The position numbers and the translations under genes are program-made. From positions 13,330,001 to 13,394,000 of the forward strand of contig NC_071329.1 of the NCBI RefSeq assembly GCF_010183535.1: a stretch of 64,000 nucleotides of DNA. The letters run 5' to 3'. Source of the stretch: Caenorhabditis remanei. Its lineage: Eukaryota; Nematoda; Chromadorea; Rhabditida; Rhabditidae. This document shows, in pieces, positions 26,401 through 38,400 of this stretch. The notes under the pieces are model-generated. The model searched no databases, was not told the DNA's origin, and was given only the letters and a program-made list of their open reading frames with translations. The first letter of the stretch is position 1. The number at the start of each line of letters is the position of its first letter.

Positions 26401-29400
26401 CCCTAAATGATCATTTGACATTTGGACTTCAAATCCGAATGTTTTGACTCCTTCGTTCTTTTGCATCTTTCTGGTGATGACATCAACAAAGAAAAGAGCT
26501 TAACATATTGGATTAACCATTCAGAATCCCTTGAAGGAACCAGGGAAACCTCCGAAAGAAGTGTTCATTTCGAAGGATCTCATTATCTATGTCTAGCTCT
26601 TTTTCTCCATCATCTTTGTCTACTCTTCATTCTCAACCGTTTGAAAATCGTGGGGAAATTGGGAAAAAAAACACTAGTCTCTCCCGTTTTCCACTCCATT
26701 TTCTACGTCTCCTGATATTCAATAGTCTGCTAATTGTTGGGAGAAGCAAAACTTTAAGCAGAAGGCAGCTGCTAATCCAATCCGATTCGTGTGAGAAAAA
26801 AAACTGAAGAGATGATGGAGTAAGAGGAATAGAGAGACAACGATTTCCAGACATTCAATGTGTGTGCATTTTTCACTTTTTTCAAGTAAATCACGCCAAT
26901 TTGTGTCTTATTCACACACACCGTCGGAGGTTTTCTTGAGTCTCCCCCTCTCCATCAGCATTCTCAGGAGATTCTCCTAGAAGTTGTTTTCAAGTTTTCT
27001 TGTGCGTGTGCTACTGTAGCATCTTTAAGAATATCCGATTTGAGGTGACATTTGAGGAGAAATTAGTTGTTGTCTAGAGAGAAAAAAAGGAAGATAATGA
27101 ACAACAGAAGTGTAGACTGACACGTAATTCTTCGTAAGCTTTGGTTCAAAGGACTGATACTGTAATCGAGAATCACTGTCTCTGAAATACTGATAGAAAT
27201 TGTGATTAAGAGGCTCCCACATTTATGACGACCTCGGGTAGGCGGGCGCGTTCTCGGCCGTGTAGGTCTGCCGGTTGCGGTTTTGTACCCATGCGCGTTC
27301 GGTCATGAGTTCGAGACCCACACCGTAATCAATTACCGAACTTTGAGCCAAAAGTTTTTTTTGAGTTCTCACCACCTTTAAAACTAGTTTTCTAGTTCAT
27401 AGAATGGTTTGCAGAGCCCAACACAAAAATTCGTATTCTTACCAAATTGCCCCAATCTGTCCTCTGAATGAGTTCCTAGAACTGCATATATTTATTTTCA
27501 CACACTCCAACTTTTCCCCCCTCATTTCCTTCATCCGGTGCCTCCGTCCTCCTCTCTTCATCAGAAACTTCCTCTCTCATTTTTTGCTCAATTTTTGTGT
27601 CAAGTTCACTTTTGAAAGAGATCAGAATTTTTGTACAACTTGTAAAAAGGGTGTGGTGTGATGCATGAATTCTTTTGCGCAACAATCTTACCAATTTACT
27701 TTTTTCTCAATGATAACGGACTTTGGCCGATGAAAAGAAGAAGAAAAATGAGATTATCATTCATCATTTTATCACTTGAAACTGCGTCAAATGTCTAATA
27801 AGAAGGGAGAGGGAGGAGGAGATTATCTCTTGAAAAAAACGAGATTAGAGAGAAATCAAAACTTTTCTAACTTTTTGAATTCTGAGCAGTTGGTTCAGTG
27901 GTTTGACTCATTCTAGAAATCATTTTCCCACCTTCATTTCATGAATGCATTTTTTTTCAGCCAGATTTCATATTCACAAGAGTTCCATTCTCAGTTCCAA
28001 ATGTACAATGATCACAACTTGTTTTCATTATCAGAGAACACCGAACAGGGATTAATTATTAGAGTTTTCTCGCTTTTTTGTTATCTGATAGTCGAGAAAA
28101 TTATTGATTACAGTTCGAAAAGGAAAACACAAAAAAGGAAGAAGCACCTTCCTTGATAGAAGAAATTACTAGTTCTATGTAGATTGCGAACAGTTATCCG
28201 GGTCTAAAACCGCTAACCAATTCCTTTTTATCTACTTTTATAGGAGATGAGAAAGCAGAGATTGAGAGGCACCCCACATTTATCACAGCCCCGACTGGGC
28301 AGCAACGTTTTTGGCCGTGTAGCTCAACCGGTTGCGGTTTTGTACCTATGCGCGTTCGGTTATGATGACTCATGAGTTCGATACCCATAGAGCAATCACT
28401 TACCGAACTTTGAGCCACAATTTATTTGAGTTCTCACCTCCTTTAATAATTTCATTTCAATCTGTGAACTATGTAGCAGTAAATAAGCATAATTGAATTA
28501 CACCAATCTGATTTTCGGTGACATATTTTTCTTTCTCTGCAAAATTTTTTCTCTGAGCTATAACCCAATCAATCTGACCCAGTTCTATAACACCCTTGAT
28601 GAGAAATCTGAAATTCGTGGGGGGCTCCGTCTATGCATTTTCATTTTCCTTATTTTCATTTATTTTCTTATTACTTCTCCAACCAAAGATACATATATCT
28701 CTCCTTCTCAATATATATTTTTTCTTTCATATTCGTTCCCAAACCAAATATACAAACTAACGCCGTATTTCTTTCTTCCAATTCTCCAGATAATAAAAAT
28801 TCTTCTCACTCTATGCCAACTCATCATTTGCCTCGAAGTTCATCTGATTTAACATCTGGCCCACCGACTAATTCTCAACACAATCGTGCTTCTTCCTCTC
28901 GTGGAAGTCGTGATCTCACACATCGTGGCTCTTCTTCACGTAATTCTACCACTTCACTTGTCAATTTTGTGGGCCAATGCATCGTTTGCTCATTGGATTT
29001 TCGATGCAAATGCTGCATTGATTGTGCCCATGTAATGGTACCATTGGTTACGGTAGGTTCACTTTGGTTTCAAGGGATTTGATAACAGTTTAAAAGACGG
29101 GGGGCCTCGCGTACACACGCATTGAACTATGCCTCCTCTTTCTCTTCTTTCTTCTTCTTTTCTCTTCTTTCTTCTTCTTGTTCACCCTCTTACCCACGTC
29201 ACATCGCCGCCCGGTTAGCTCAGTCGGTAGAGCACCAGACTCTTAATCTGGTTGTCGCGGGTTCGAGCCCCGCATTGGGCTTATGTTTTTTCTCTTTTCT
29301 TAACTTGTAACATGTTTCTGCTTCCACTTCGAACTCTGCGAGCTTACCAGTGGACTTTGGTGTCACGTGTCAAACTCAAATTGTTTATATTTATTACATT

Positions 29401-32400
29401 TTCTGTCCTCCTTGGTAGTTGGTCTCTCCGAAGTTTCTTCTCCGTCCTCTCGACACGACACCAATTTGTCCTCCCGAAAAAAAACGAGACTGAAAAATAA
29501 GCAATGAGTGAGGGTAGTGACAACACTTTTCCGCTTTTTTCTTTGTTTTCAGACATTTTGAAGCTTCAAATTGTTATCTTTTGTATCTTTTCTTTTCCCA
29601 TGAGAACGCGTTTCAATGTTTGAAAATCACGAGAGGGAATTCATTTTCAACAGGAAAAATGTTCTACTAAAGATCAAAAAGAGATTTAAAAAAACCCATT
29701 TCTGAAAATGTTTTCGACTTTCCACGTGTCTCTTTGTCTCTAAGTTCAAGTACATTTGCTCGCGACCGGAAAAAACAAAAAGTCCTTTTTCTTCAAAAAT
29801 CGCAACCCGTCTCACGTGTTTTCTCTCGATTGTCCCATCAACTTGAAACTGAACTAACAAGATTCTCGGTCAGCTGTAATAGTTGTCCATTCGTTTTGGA
29901 GCCAGAGAGCCAGGAGCCCAGCTGTTACCCGAAGAGACCTCACGTTCTATTTCTTCTCCGTTTTCCAAAACAAATTGACCTGCGGCATCTTTCTTCAGAA
30001 ATTTCTCTTTCTTTCTCTCCAGATCTTGACGTAGTTTTTTAGTTTTTTTCCTTTTCTCCTTTTCAACAAGTTTGTTTTGACAAAACAACATTCGGTCAGC
30101 TTCAACTGGAGACACAGAAAACATTTTCAGAGAGGAGTTCTCTCTCCATATAAGACTCCGCCCACTTTTTTTCATAGCCCTCGGGAGGAATGGGGGATGG
30201 CAACATAATAACTTTTGTACCTGTGCTTTTTCGAGATGTTTGATTCTGCTTTTTGCAAGTTTTGGGAGAGATTTCGTGTGTAGTCTTTTGTGTGTGTTTT
30301 CAAGCAGAAATATAAAAATATGATTCTGCAGAGGAAGAGTACATGAAGTGGTCCAATGAGCAATTTTCTGAAAATGTTTAAGACTTCTTAAAGTTTGAAA
30401 CAAGTTTACGGTTCATCTTGTTTTATACATCGTTGCCGGGTTCCAGTATTCTAGGGCAGACTACTGTAGTTTTATGGTATCGCGGTCCTCCCTATCCGCA
30501 ATGGAAACTGTTCTGAAAACTTCTTCAAACTTGAAACATTTTAGCTCGGCACAGTTGTTACAACTGCGCTCTACCGAAATACCCTTGAAAAATTTTCTCT
30601 TTTTCTCTGAGTCTCTCAATTTTGCACGCAGTTTTCTTTGATTTCGGTAGAGCGCGGTTGTGAGAAGTGTGCCGTGCTAATAGTTGCCGTGTTATGTATT
30701 CTGATTCCCGTCAGCGCATCGCCTCCTTTACTCAAACATCAATCTAGTAGAACACATCTCAATTCAATTATTGAAACCCGGAACTTTTCTCTTTTCTCCT
30801 TTTTTTTCTTTCTTCCCATACTTTTGAACCTCTTTTCCTATTCTTGACGTATGATCCTTCAACAAAGCATCTCTTTGCAACTCCTCTTGAATAAATTTTG
30901 TAATCAAATCGAATCCCTTCTCTCGTTTTTTTTCCGAAAGTCGTTTTGTGCTGGAGATTTGATTAATTTTTGGCATGTCTCTGTGCCAGTTTCGAAGTGA
31001 GATTCTCTGAAATTTTGTTCATTTTCTAAATGAGAAAGAACTATGACGCTCCTTTTTTTGTGCACTTTGTTTAATTAAGATGAGATGGAAAAGCTAGACA
31101 CGAGATGCTGATTTTTGAGTTGGGAGAGTCTAATGTGTTTTGAAATCATTCTGCTCTCAATATTATATCTTTCTGATTTTATATTTTATATCCGAACTCT
31201 CTAACAAAATAAGTTCGGAACCTGGCATGAGTGGATCAAACGGGAAAAAGGTAATTTTGAGGAGGGGAGAACTCAAAAAAAAAACTTCGCCTCAGTGGGT
31301 CCCGAACTCATGACCGATCGCACATGGGTACAAAACCGCAACCGGCTGAGCTACACGGCCGAAAACTTGGTCGCCCACTCGAGGTTGTGATAAATCTGGG
31401 TGCCTCTCAATCGCAATTTCGATCACCTTTAACATTTTTTTTCTGAAATGATAAAAACTATATTTCTTGACCACCGTCTCATTAATTTCCAGTTCCGTCT
31501 CTTGCTCCCACTTTTCAGATCCGTAGCGAATCCTTTTGTATTTCTTACTGGATCATCTTCTGATGTTCTTCTTCCAGCTTTTAAGCAGATTTTCGTTTCT
31601 GATTTGATTGACGCAAGTACATGTAATCTTTTTCAGTTCAATGATTTCATACTTCAAATCTTGCTGAAAATCTCTGCAAAAACTGTTCCATCTTTTTTTG
31701 TGAAACTTGATCTTTTTAAATTTCTAAAATACAAATCTCGTGTCTCCAAGTTCACAAGGGGGTCAAGAAAACGCAAAAAAATAGATATGAATGGCCAACA
31801 AATTGGTGGTGCAAATGCAGAGAAGATGTGTTTTGACATCTTCTTGCTTTCCTCTGTGCGGAGCCACCACCGCGTGACGTGACGTCTTTTTTTTTCCAAA
31901 ATGCTCTTCTTCTTCGTCTTTTGCCCTCAAAACTAGATGTGCTCGAAGGGGATTTGGCGTGAGAATGTATTCAGAAGAGGGACATCTTCGGAAGAGGCGG
32001 AGAAGAAGTTGGAGAAGAACAACCAAAAGTGACAATCTGTTGTGAACATCTTCTTCTTCTACTCCTTCCCGCCTACTTCCTCACCTCTTCTGTCCCGAGG
32101 GTCACATTTGTTATTCGATTAGGTCTTCTGTCTGAGGAAAGGAGGGAAAAAGCTTTTTTATTTTCCCCCCAATTGATGAAAACACCTTACGTGTCAGTTA
32201 TCGGAGAAAAGCAGAAAGAAAAGTGATAAAGTGGAGTTGGGAGAGAGAAAAAACACATGCAATTTAGTTTTTGGAACATTTTTTTGGTGGAGGAAATGAA
32301 TAGGGCTTCCGGAATCTTTTTTGCAAAGAAGCTGATTTGGTTTTGTGCTCGGAAAGAGAGAAAGTGATAGAGTGACCCCTCCCCAACCAAAGAATGATTT

Positions 32401-35400
32401 CATTTCTGTTGTTTGAATGTCGTTCTTTCGGGATTGGAGGTTTTTTCAGTTGGGTATAAACTACTGTAACCCGGATGGATATGTCTGAACTGGTACCGTA
32501 TCCTAGACTGCGAAAGAATGATGCATTTTGATTTGATCTAGATCCACAATTCAATGTTCTGACTTCTATTCTGATTATGAGCGTTTCTGTCAGATTAAAA
32601 ATGGATGTAGTCTCCGTTTACAAGTTTTGTATGCATCAGAACAGATTTTTTATTGTATGCATCAGAGCAGTGATACATTTTATTGTTGATCTGATTTCAG
32701 TTTCAGAGCATATTTCGCTTGTTTTATCTCGTTTTTGTGGAATTCGGGACTCGAATAGGATTCAATTTAGTTTCAGTGAATTTTAATCGTCTTTTTGCGA
32801 TTTTCTGACGATTTCAAGCAAATTTTCGGCTTAATACCGTTCTAATCCAGTTTCAGAGCATTTTCAGCTTCTATTTCTCGATTTCGAGCGATTTTCAGAC
32901 GGCTTTGGTGCACTTCTTTTTTCACTTCTCTAGCTTGGTGCACTTTCGGCCAAGTTTTCCCAATTTTCCAATCAATTTTTGCTCACTTCCCCCTAACTGA
33001 ATCTTCTAACTTATAACTAAATCTTAAAATGAAATTTGATAATTTCTTAATTCAGTTTTGAAAAATGGAGAGAGAGAAAGTACCTAATTTTGGAAGCCTT
33101 CTATGGGATCAAAGTTCCAAAAACTTAACCTTTTCCAACAATAAAACGTTGGGAAACATGCAAAAAGACTCAAGTTTTCATATAAATTTTAATGTTTGAA
33201 TTTTATCATTTTTTCAATTTCAATACTCCAAAAGACATATATCAAAATGTATGCTCATCTTTCTTCTCCATTTCCTCTCTTCTATACTTGCTGATGAATT
33301 TTTCTAGGTACTCTGTAGAAGGGGACATCTACTCCCAACTTTTCTTCCCCCTTTTTCTTCTTATTCGCCCCGTTGAGCAACCTTTTTTCCTTTTCCGGAT
33401 GAAGATTCTCTCGTTTTTCCTCTCTTGACCAATGTTTTATGAGATTAATTTCTGTCTCTTTTTTGCTCACTTTTGTCACGGACACGTATTCTTTTTTGTC
33501 TCATTTATTCATTTCTTTTTTTTTGTTTCATCGTGTTGATTTGAATTTAAGAAGAGAAAAAGAGGAGTTTTGGGTTTGATTAGGAAATTGGAAATTACGT
33601 CTGGAAAAGAGAAAAATGAGAAAAAGGACGAGGAGAGATAGGGAAGAGGGGAAGGGTTGGAGTATACTACTACTACGTCGAAAGTTAATTTTTTTCTAGT
33701 TCTATCAAGAAGATCAAATTCTCGAATATTCTAGAAGTACCATTCCCTGACTTTATGCAATTTTGAAATGTTCAAATTACAGAATGATATCAAAATGATT
33801 TTTGAGTTTATCCATGTACATATAATCTTGACTTTTTCCCAGAATCATGTACTTCATCAATGTTGTTTTCGTCCTACCAGTTCACTTATCCTTTTCAGAA
33901 ACTATCCAAATCTTCTGAGATTAAGAACATCCAAATCTCCTCTGGAAATCCATCACCTTTCGTTTCGAACTGACGTCTTCTTCTCCTTCTTTTTCCAAAA
34001 CTCAACAACTTTTTTATGCTTGAAAACAGCTTCTTCTCTCCTCCCTCATATCATCATTTTCATTCGGCAACATTCTCGACGAGTCGGCCAACGTCAGAAT
34101 TCTCATCTTCGTTTTCAAATTTCTATTTCAAAAGTTCACTAATGATTGTGTTAACACCTCATTAAAGTTGATGAAGTGCACGTGACGACATTTATAAACG
34201 AGTGGTGATCAATTAGTTTACACTTGGACAATTCTCATCTGGTTGACCCGGAAAAAACATAAGAAACAAAAAGAAAAATGAGGGAAAAGTTGGTTTAGTG
34301 GCTTGTAGTTTGGGTTTTCTTTTCTGTGGGCGAAAAGTATTTTCGGACTTTTTGAAGGTTACCATAGTGCAAAAAAGAGGATCTGGCGAGCATAGTTGTG
34401 GGGAATCCGGATTCCGGATTCCGAAATTCCGGAATTCCGGGGGTTTTTTTTCATTCCGGTTCCGCATTCCGGATTTTGAAAATTTTCATTCCGGTTCCGG
34501 GTACCGGATTCCGGTTTTTGAGTTTCTGATTTCCGGAATTCGGAAATTGAATTTTTAAATTCTTTTTTTTTTAGATTTTTGTCTTTAAAAGAAGTTTTAA
34601 ATTTAATTTATTATTGAAAACACTCGAAAAATTGACTTGGTCAACGAATCAATCTGTCGGAATTCAGGATTCTTAAATTCCGGAATTCCGAGTTTTTTGT
34701 CATTCCGGTTACGGATTACGGATTCCGGTTTATCAAATTTTTCATTCCGTACAACTATGCCGGCGAGTCTCGAATCAGTGTCATCTGATTGTGAGTTCAG
34801 TCGAATATTCATAGCCCAAGCTTCTCATTTTCATCCCAATATAAGTTCACTTTTAATGAAACTGAAATTAAACCCTGACGCGCTTCCCTGACCTCATCGT
34901 ACTCTGGAATCCTCTCCTCCGTCTGGATTCTATCTTGCCCTTCTTCCCCACCGTAACTTTAGGTATACATAGACTCTGAAAGAGATGTTTAATTAAAACT
35001 TTTCCTTTTATCCTCCTCATTTTCTTACCCCTTTGGATCTAGATTTAATTGGAATCCTTTTCTGCTCTTCTTCGATGACGACAATCCTCTTCTTCTTGTT
35101 TTCCGGTTTTCTTTTTTCAATTGGGTCATGCGTCTTTCAGCAAAAAGGATCAGATTTAAGAGAAAGAAATGTTACACCTCCAGCTTTTCTCTTTTCTTTA
35201 ATTCTTTTGTCTGGAAATATTGTATGGATGAGTATGGATGATGTGATTCATGCTAGTTCCAGATCTTTAGCCTGTCAGTGGAATCGTTGAAGGTGTCGTG
35301 ATGTTTCCCAAAATCATGACAAGCTGCAAAATTTTATTTCCAGCAGTTGTTGTTGTTATTCCCATTGCTGAGTTGAAATCTGACCTGAATTCCCGAACGC

Positions 35401-38400
35401 GGATTCAGGATTCAGAATCTCCGGATAGAAAATGACGCCAGAATTCTGGAACTGAGAAAGAAGAAGAAGAGGAGAACTCTCCTCCTCCTCCTTCTTTTTT
35501 TCACCAGTTCCTTGTTTTTCAGCTCAGTTTCGTCTCTTCTTCTCGGACGACGTCCACTCATTCTGTATTCCACACTCACTCAGATTTATGATCTACTCTT
35601 CATTTCTTTCAACTCATTCATTCCATGTCGTTTCTCTCTGCCCTTGAGACTTTGTGTTCTGAATCCTGAATCCCATTTCATTTGCATTCTTTGAACGGGA
35701 AATAGGAATAGTTTGATGTGCAAGAGGACAGAGGTTCTAACAGAATTCTGAAGAATTGATTCCAGCTTCAAAAATAGAAAGTATGCTAGATGTGAATTGT
35801 AATGGGATTCTTACAGACAAATTAAATAAAATTGAGTATAAAGTTTCAGCTCAAAGTTTGAATTATAGCATAATTTATAGGTTTTCGTCAATTTTTGATC
35901 AGTCTCTGCATTCCAAATTATGCACTCGACTCAAACTTTCATTTATCTGCACGCGTCGTTCAGAATAGCTACATGTATTCCTGAAATCTTGAATTAATAG
36001 CCTAGATACCTCCAAGTTATCGACGCGCTTCGGAGACACCCCAGATTTATGCTTGATACGAGCATAAATCTTGTTTGCTATAGGCACAACACGCTTCTTA
36101 CAACCGCGCTCTACCGAAACCGAAGAAAATTGTGTGCGAAATTGAGAGACTCAGAGTAAAAGAGACGTTTTTCTAGAGCATTTCGGTGGAGCGTAGTTGT
36201 AAGAATTGTGCTGAGCTGTGACTTCTGTTCTCTGTAGGAAAAGTTGTTGATCTCAACCTGATGGCAGAACAATAAGAGGATTCCCTTTCTCTCCAAAAGT
36301 TGACTCTTGTTGAACTTTTTTTGGCCATCCAATATTCTTTTTTTTCTCTATCTAGACATACATTGGTTTCTATTCTATTGTGTTCTCTTATCCACATATT
36401 CAATATGAAAATTCATACCAACATTTTGTACTTTAACGTATTCCATAAAATGCACGTTTGAACGATTGGATATGTTCCAATGGTTCCCATTTGCATTTTT
36501 CTCTCTTAATTTCTCAGTTTCATTTTTCCAATTTTTCCAATTACTCTTCTGCATCTTTGACCCCAATTACTCGTATGCAAAACAATCCGATTATTATGAA
36601 AATGACGGCTAGAAAACTGATGAAATGAGAGGAGCAAAGTGAGAAAAAATAAAAAAGCCAAGTAAATTGAGTACTCTGAATGCGCATATCATTAGCGTAG
36701 GTGTCCGATATTCACGATCCGAAGAAGGGCTCATTTTGCTGCTCATTTCTTGTTCCGTGTCGCATCGACCCTCTGTGTGTTTTAGGATGCATGTTGCCAC
36801 GTCATCTGAGGTTTATTAGTTTGTTAGTGGCTAAATTTTTCTCGGAATACTCTTTCTAGAAGTCTATTCTCATATATCTCCAAAAGACTTATTTCTCTTT
36901 TCTTATATAATCAACAACTACCTAATGCATTGAATTTCTGTCTGCTGTTCCATTTCGTTTCTTTGTTCATTTCACAATAAAACAAGAGGATCTACTTCCA
37001 AAAATTTGAGGAGTTGAATTATTTTTCTGTTTTGCTGTGCAGAAAGAATTGGATAGAATTGACATGACGAGAAGAGAAGAGACCTTTCAATTATTCATGT
37101 CGTCGGGATTGTAAAAGAGTTCGGAGGCAAAAAAACAATTGAGAGCAGACCACACAGAATTTTTGACTTTTTCGTATGATTCATTTTTTTTGTTGGTTTT
37201 AAAATTGGTAGAGTTTGATAAAGAAAAGTAAGTAGAGCTAGGAATACGGTAGCTTGAATATCTCATTTTGTTGTTCTTTCAGTATCCAGACTACCGTGCA
37301 GTTAGATGTACAATTTGGCCTTTTTCAGTGGAAAATATCCAACTTTGATAGTGTATTTCGGTGTCACCTGACTGCCCTACAAATTTTATTTTGTATGGGT
37401 TGGACAGAGCAAAAAATAGCACATCATTTTTGTAATTGACAACTTTTTTGTACGAGCACTCCCTAGCAAGTTACAGGTTTGTTGCCAAAGTTGGTCATTT
37501 TCACCTGAAAACAGACAACGTTCATAATTTTTTGAGCGTTACTGCAGGGATACGGTAACTTGACTATCTCATTTTGTTGTTTTCCGGTATTCAGTATCCA
37601 CTTCTTATATCTGATTCCTATTCTTCTGATTTTCATCCGTCGGCTCAAGATTCTGATGTGTTCTCCTTCTTTCCGTTCCATTTAAATCTCGTTTTTTCCT
37701 TACCGTTTCTCTCATAACCGTCACTTGACTACATCCAATTCAGAACCTACTCCAAATACTCCCCCTCTGACAATTCCACCTATCACCATAATCTCCTCTT
37801 CCCAAACGTTTCACCATCACATGCTTCCATCGCGTCGAAGTGAATCACATTCACCAGCATCTCGATGCAAATCAGCCGGTCATCCACTCACAACTAACGG
37901 GTTCCATTCGATTCCATCGTCGGCCTCTTCGTCGACACATTCTATGAATCGACAGGGATCTGTTGATAACTTGATATTCAAACTGTTGACCAGACAGAAA
38001 TACGTGGCGAAGTGTTTGGGATTCGTCCCAGCACGATCGTCGGTCGCCATTCAGACGACACCGATCGTTGAGAGAGATCTTGTCGGATGTTTTCAGACTG
38101 AGGCGAGTAGTTTCGAGGTGTGGATCATTCCAAACTTAGGAAATAGGGAAACCAGAAGGCTTTTGGGGATCTGATGATCTCACAACTCAGAAAATTTTCT
38201 AATTTTTTTAATTTCAGGCATCGAAACCGCGAATTTCCAACATCACATTTTCAACAGTCACATCTGCAACCGGATTACCTACAGTACCCGCAGAGCCAAA
38301 TAAAGCGAGGAGCAGCAGGTGAGCAAACTTATTTCATGGGGATAGTAGGGACTTCTGATAATGTGACAGGTAAAGGACCAGACGGTATTCCGTTTAGGAT

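Noticed and set aside
31214..31250. Reading ATG AGT GGA TCA at 31228 as a separate first exon of pde-3
   Set aside because: Splicing from that frame into the next exon (37744) would lead to a stop within nine codons. The other frame of this exon fits both neighbours.
33768..34142. 124-codon plus-strand frame considered as a pde-3 exon
   Set aside because: Contains several internal acceptor-like sites but no donor giving a phase that fits neighbouring exons. The sequence does not resemble PDE3.
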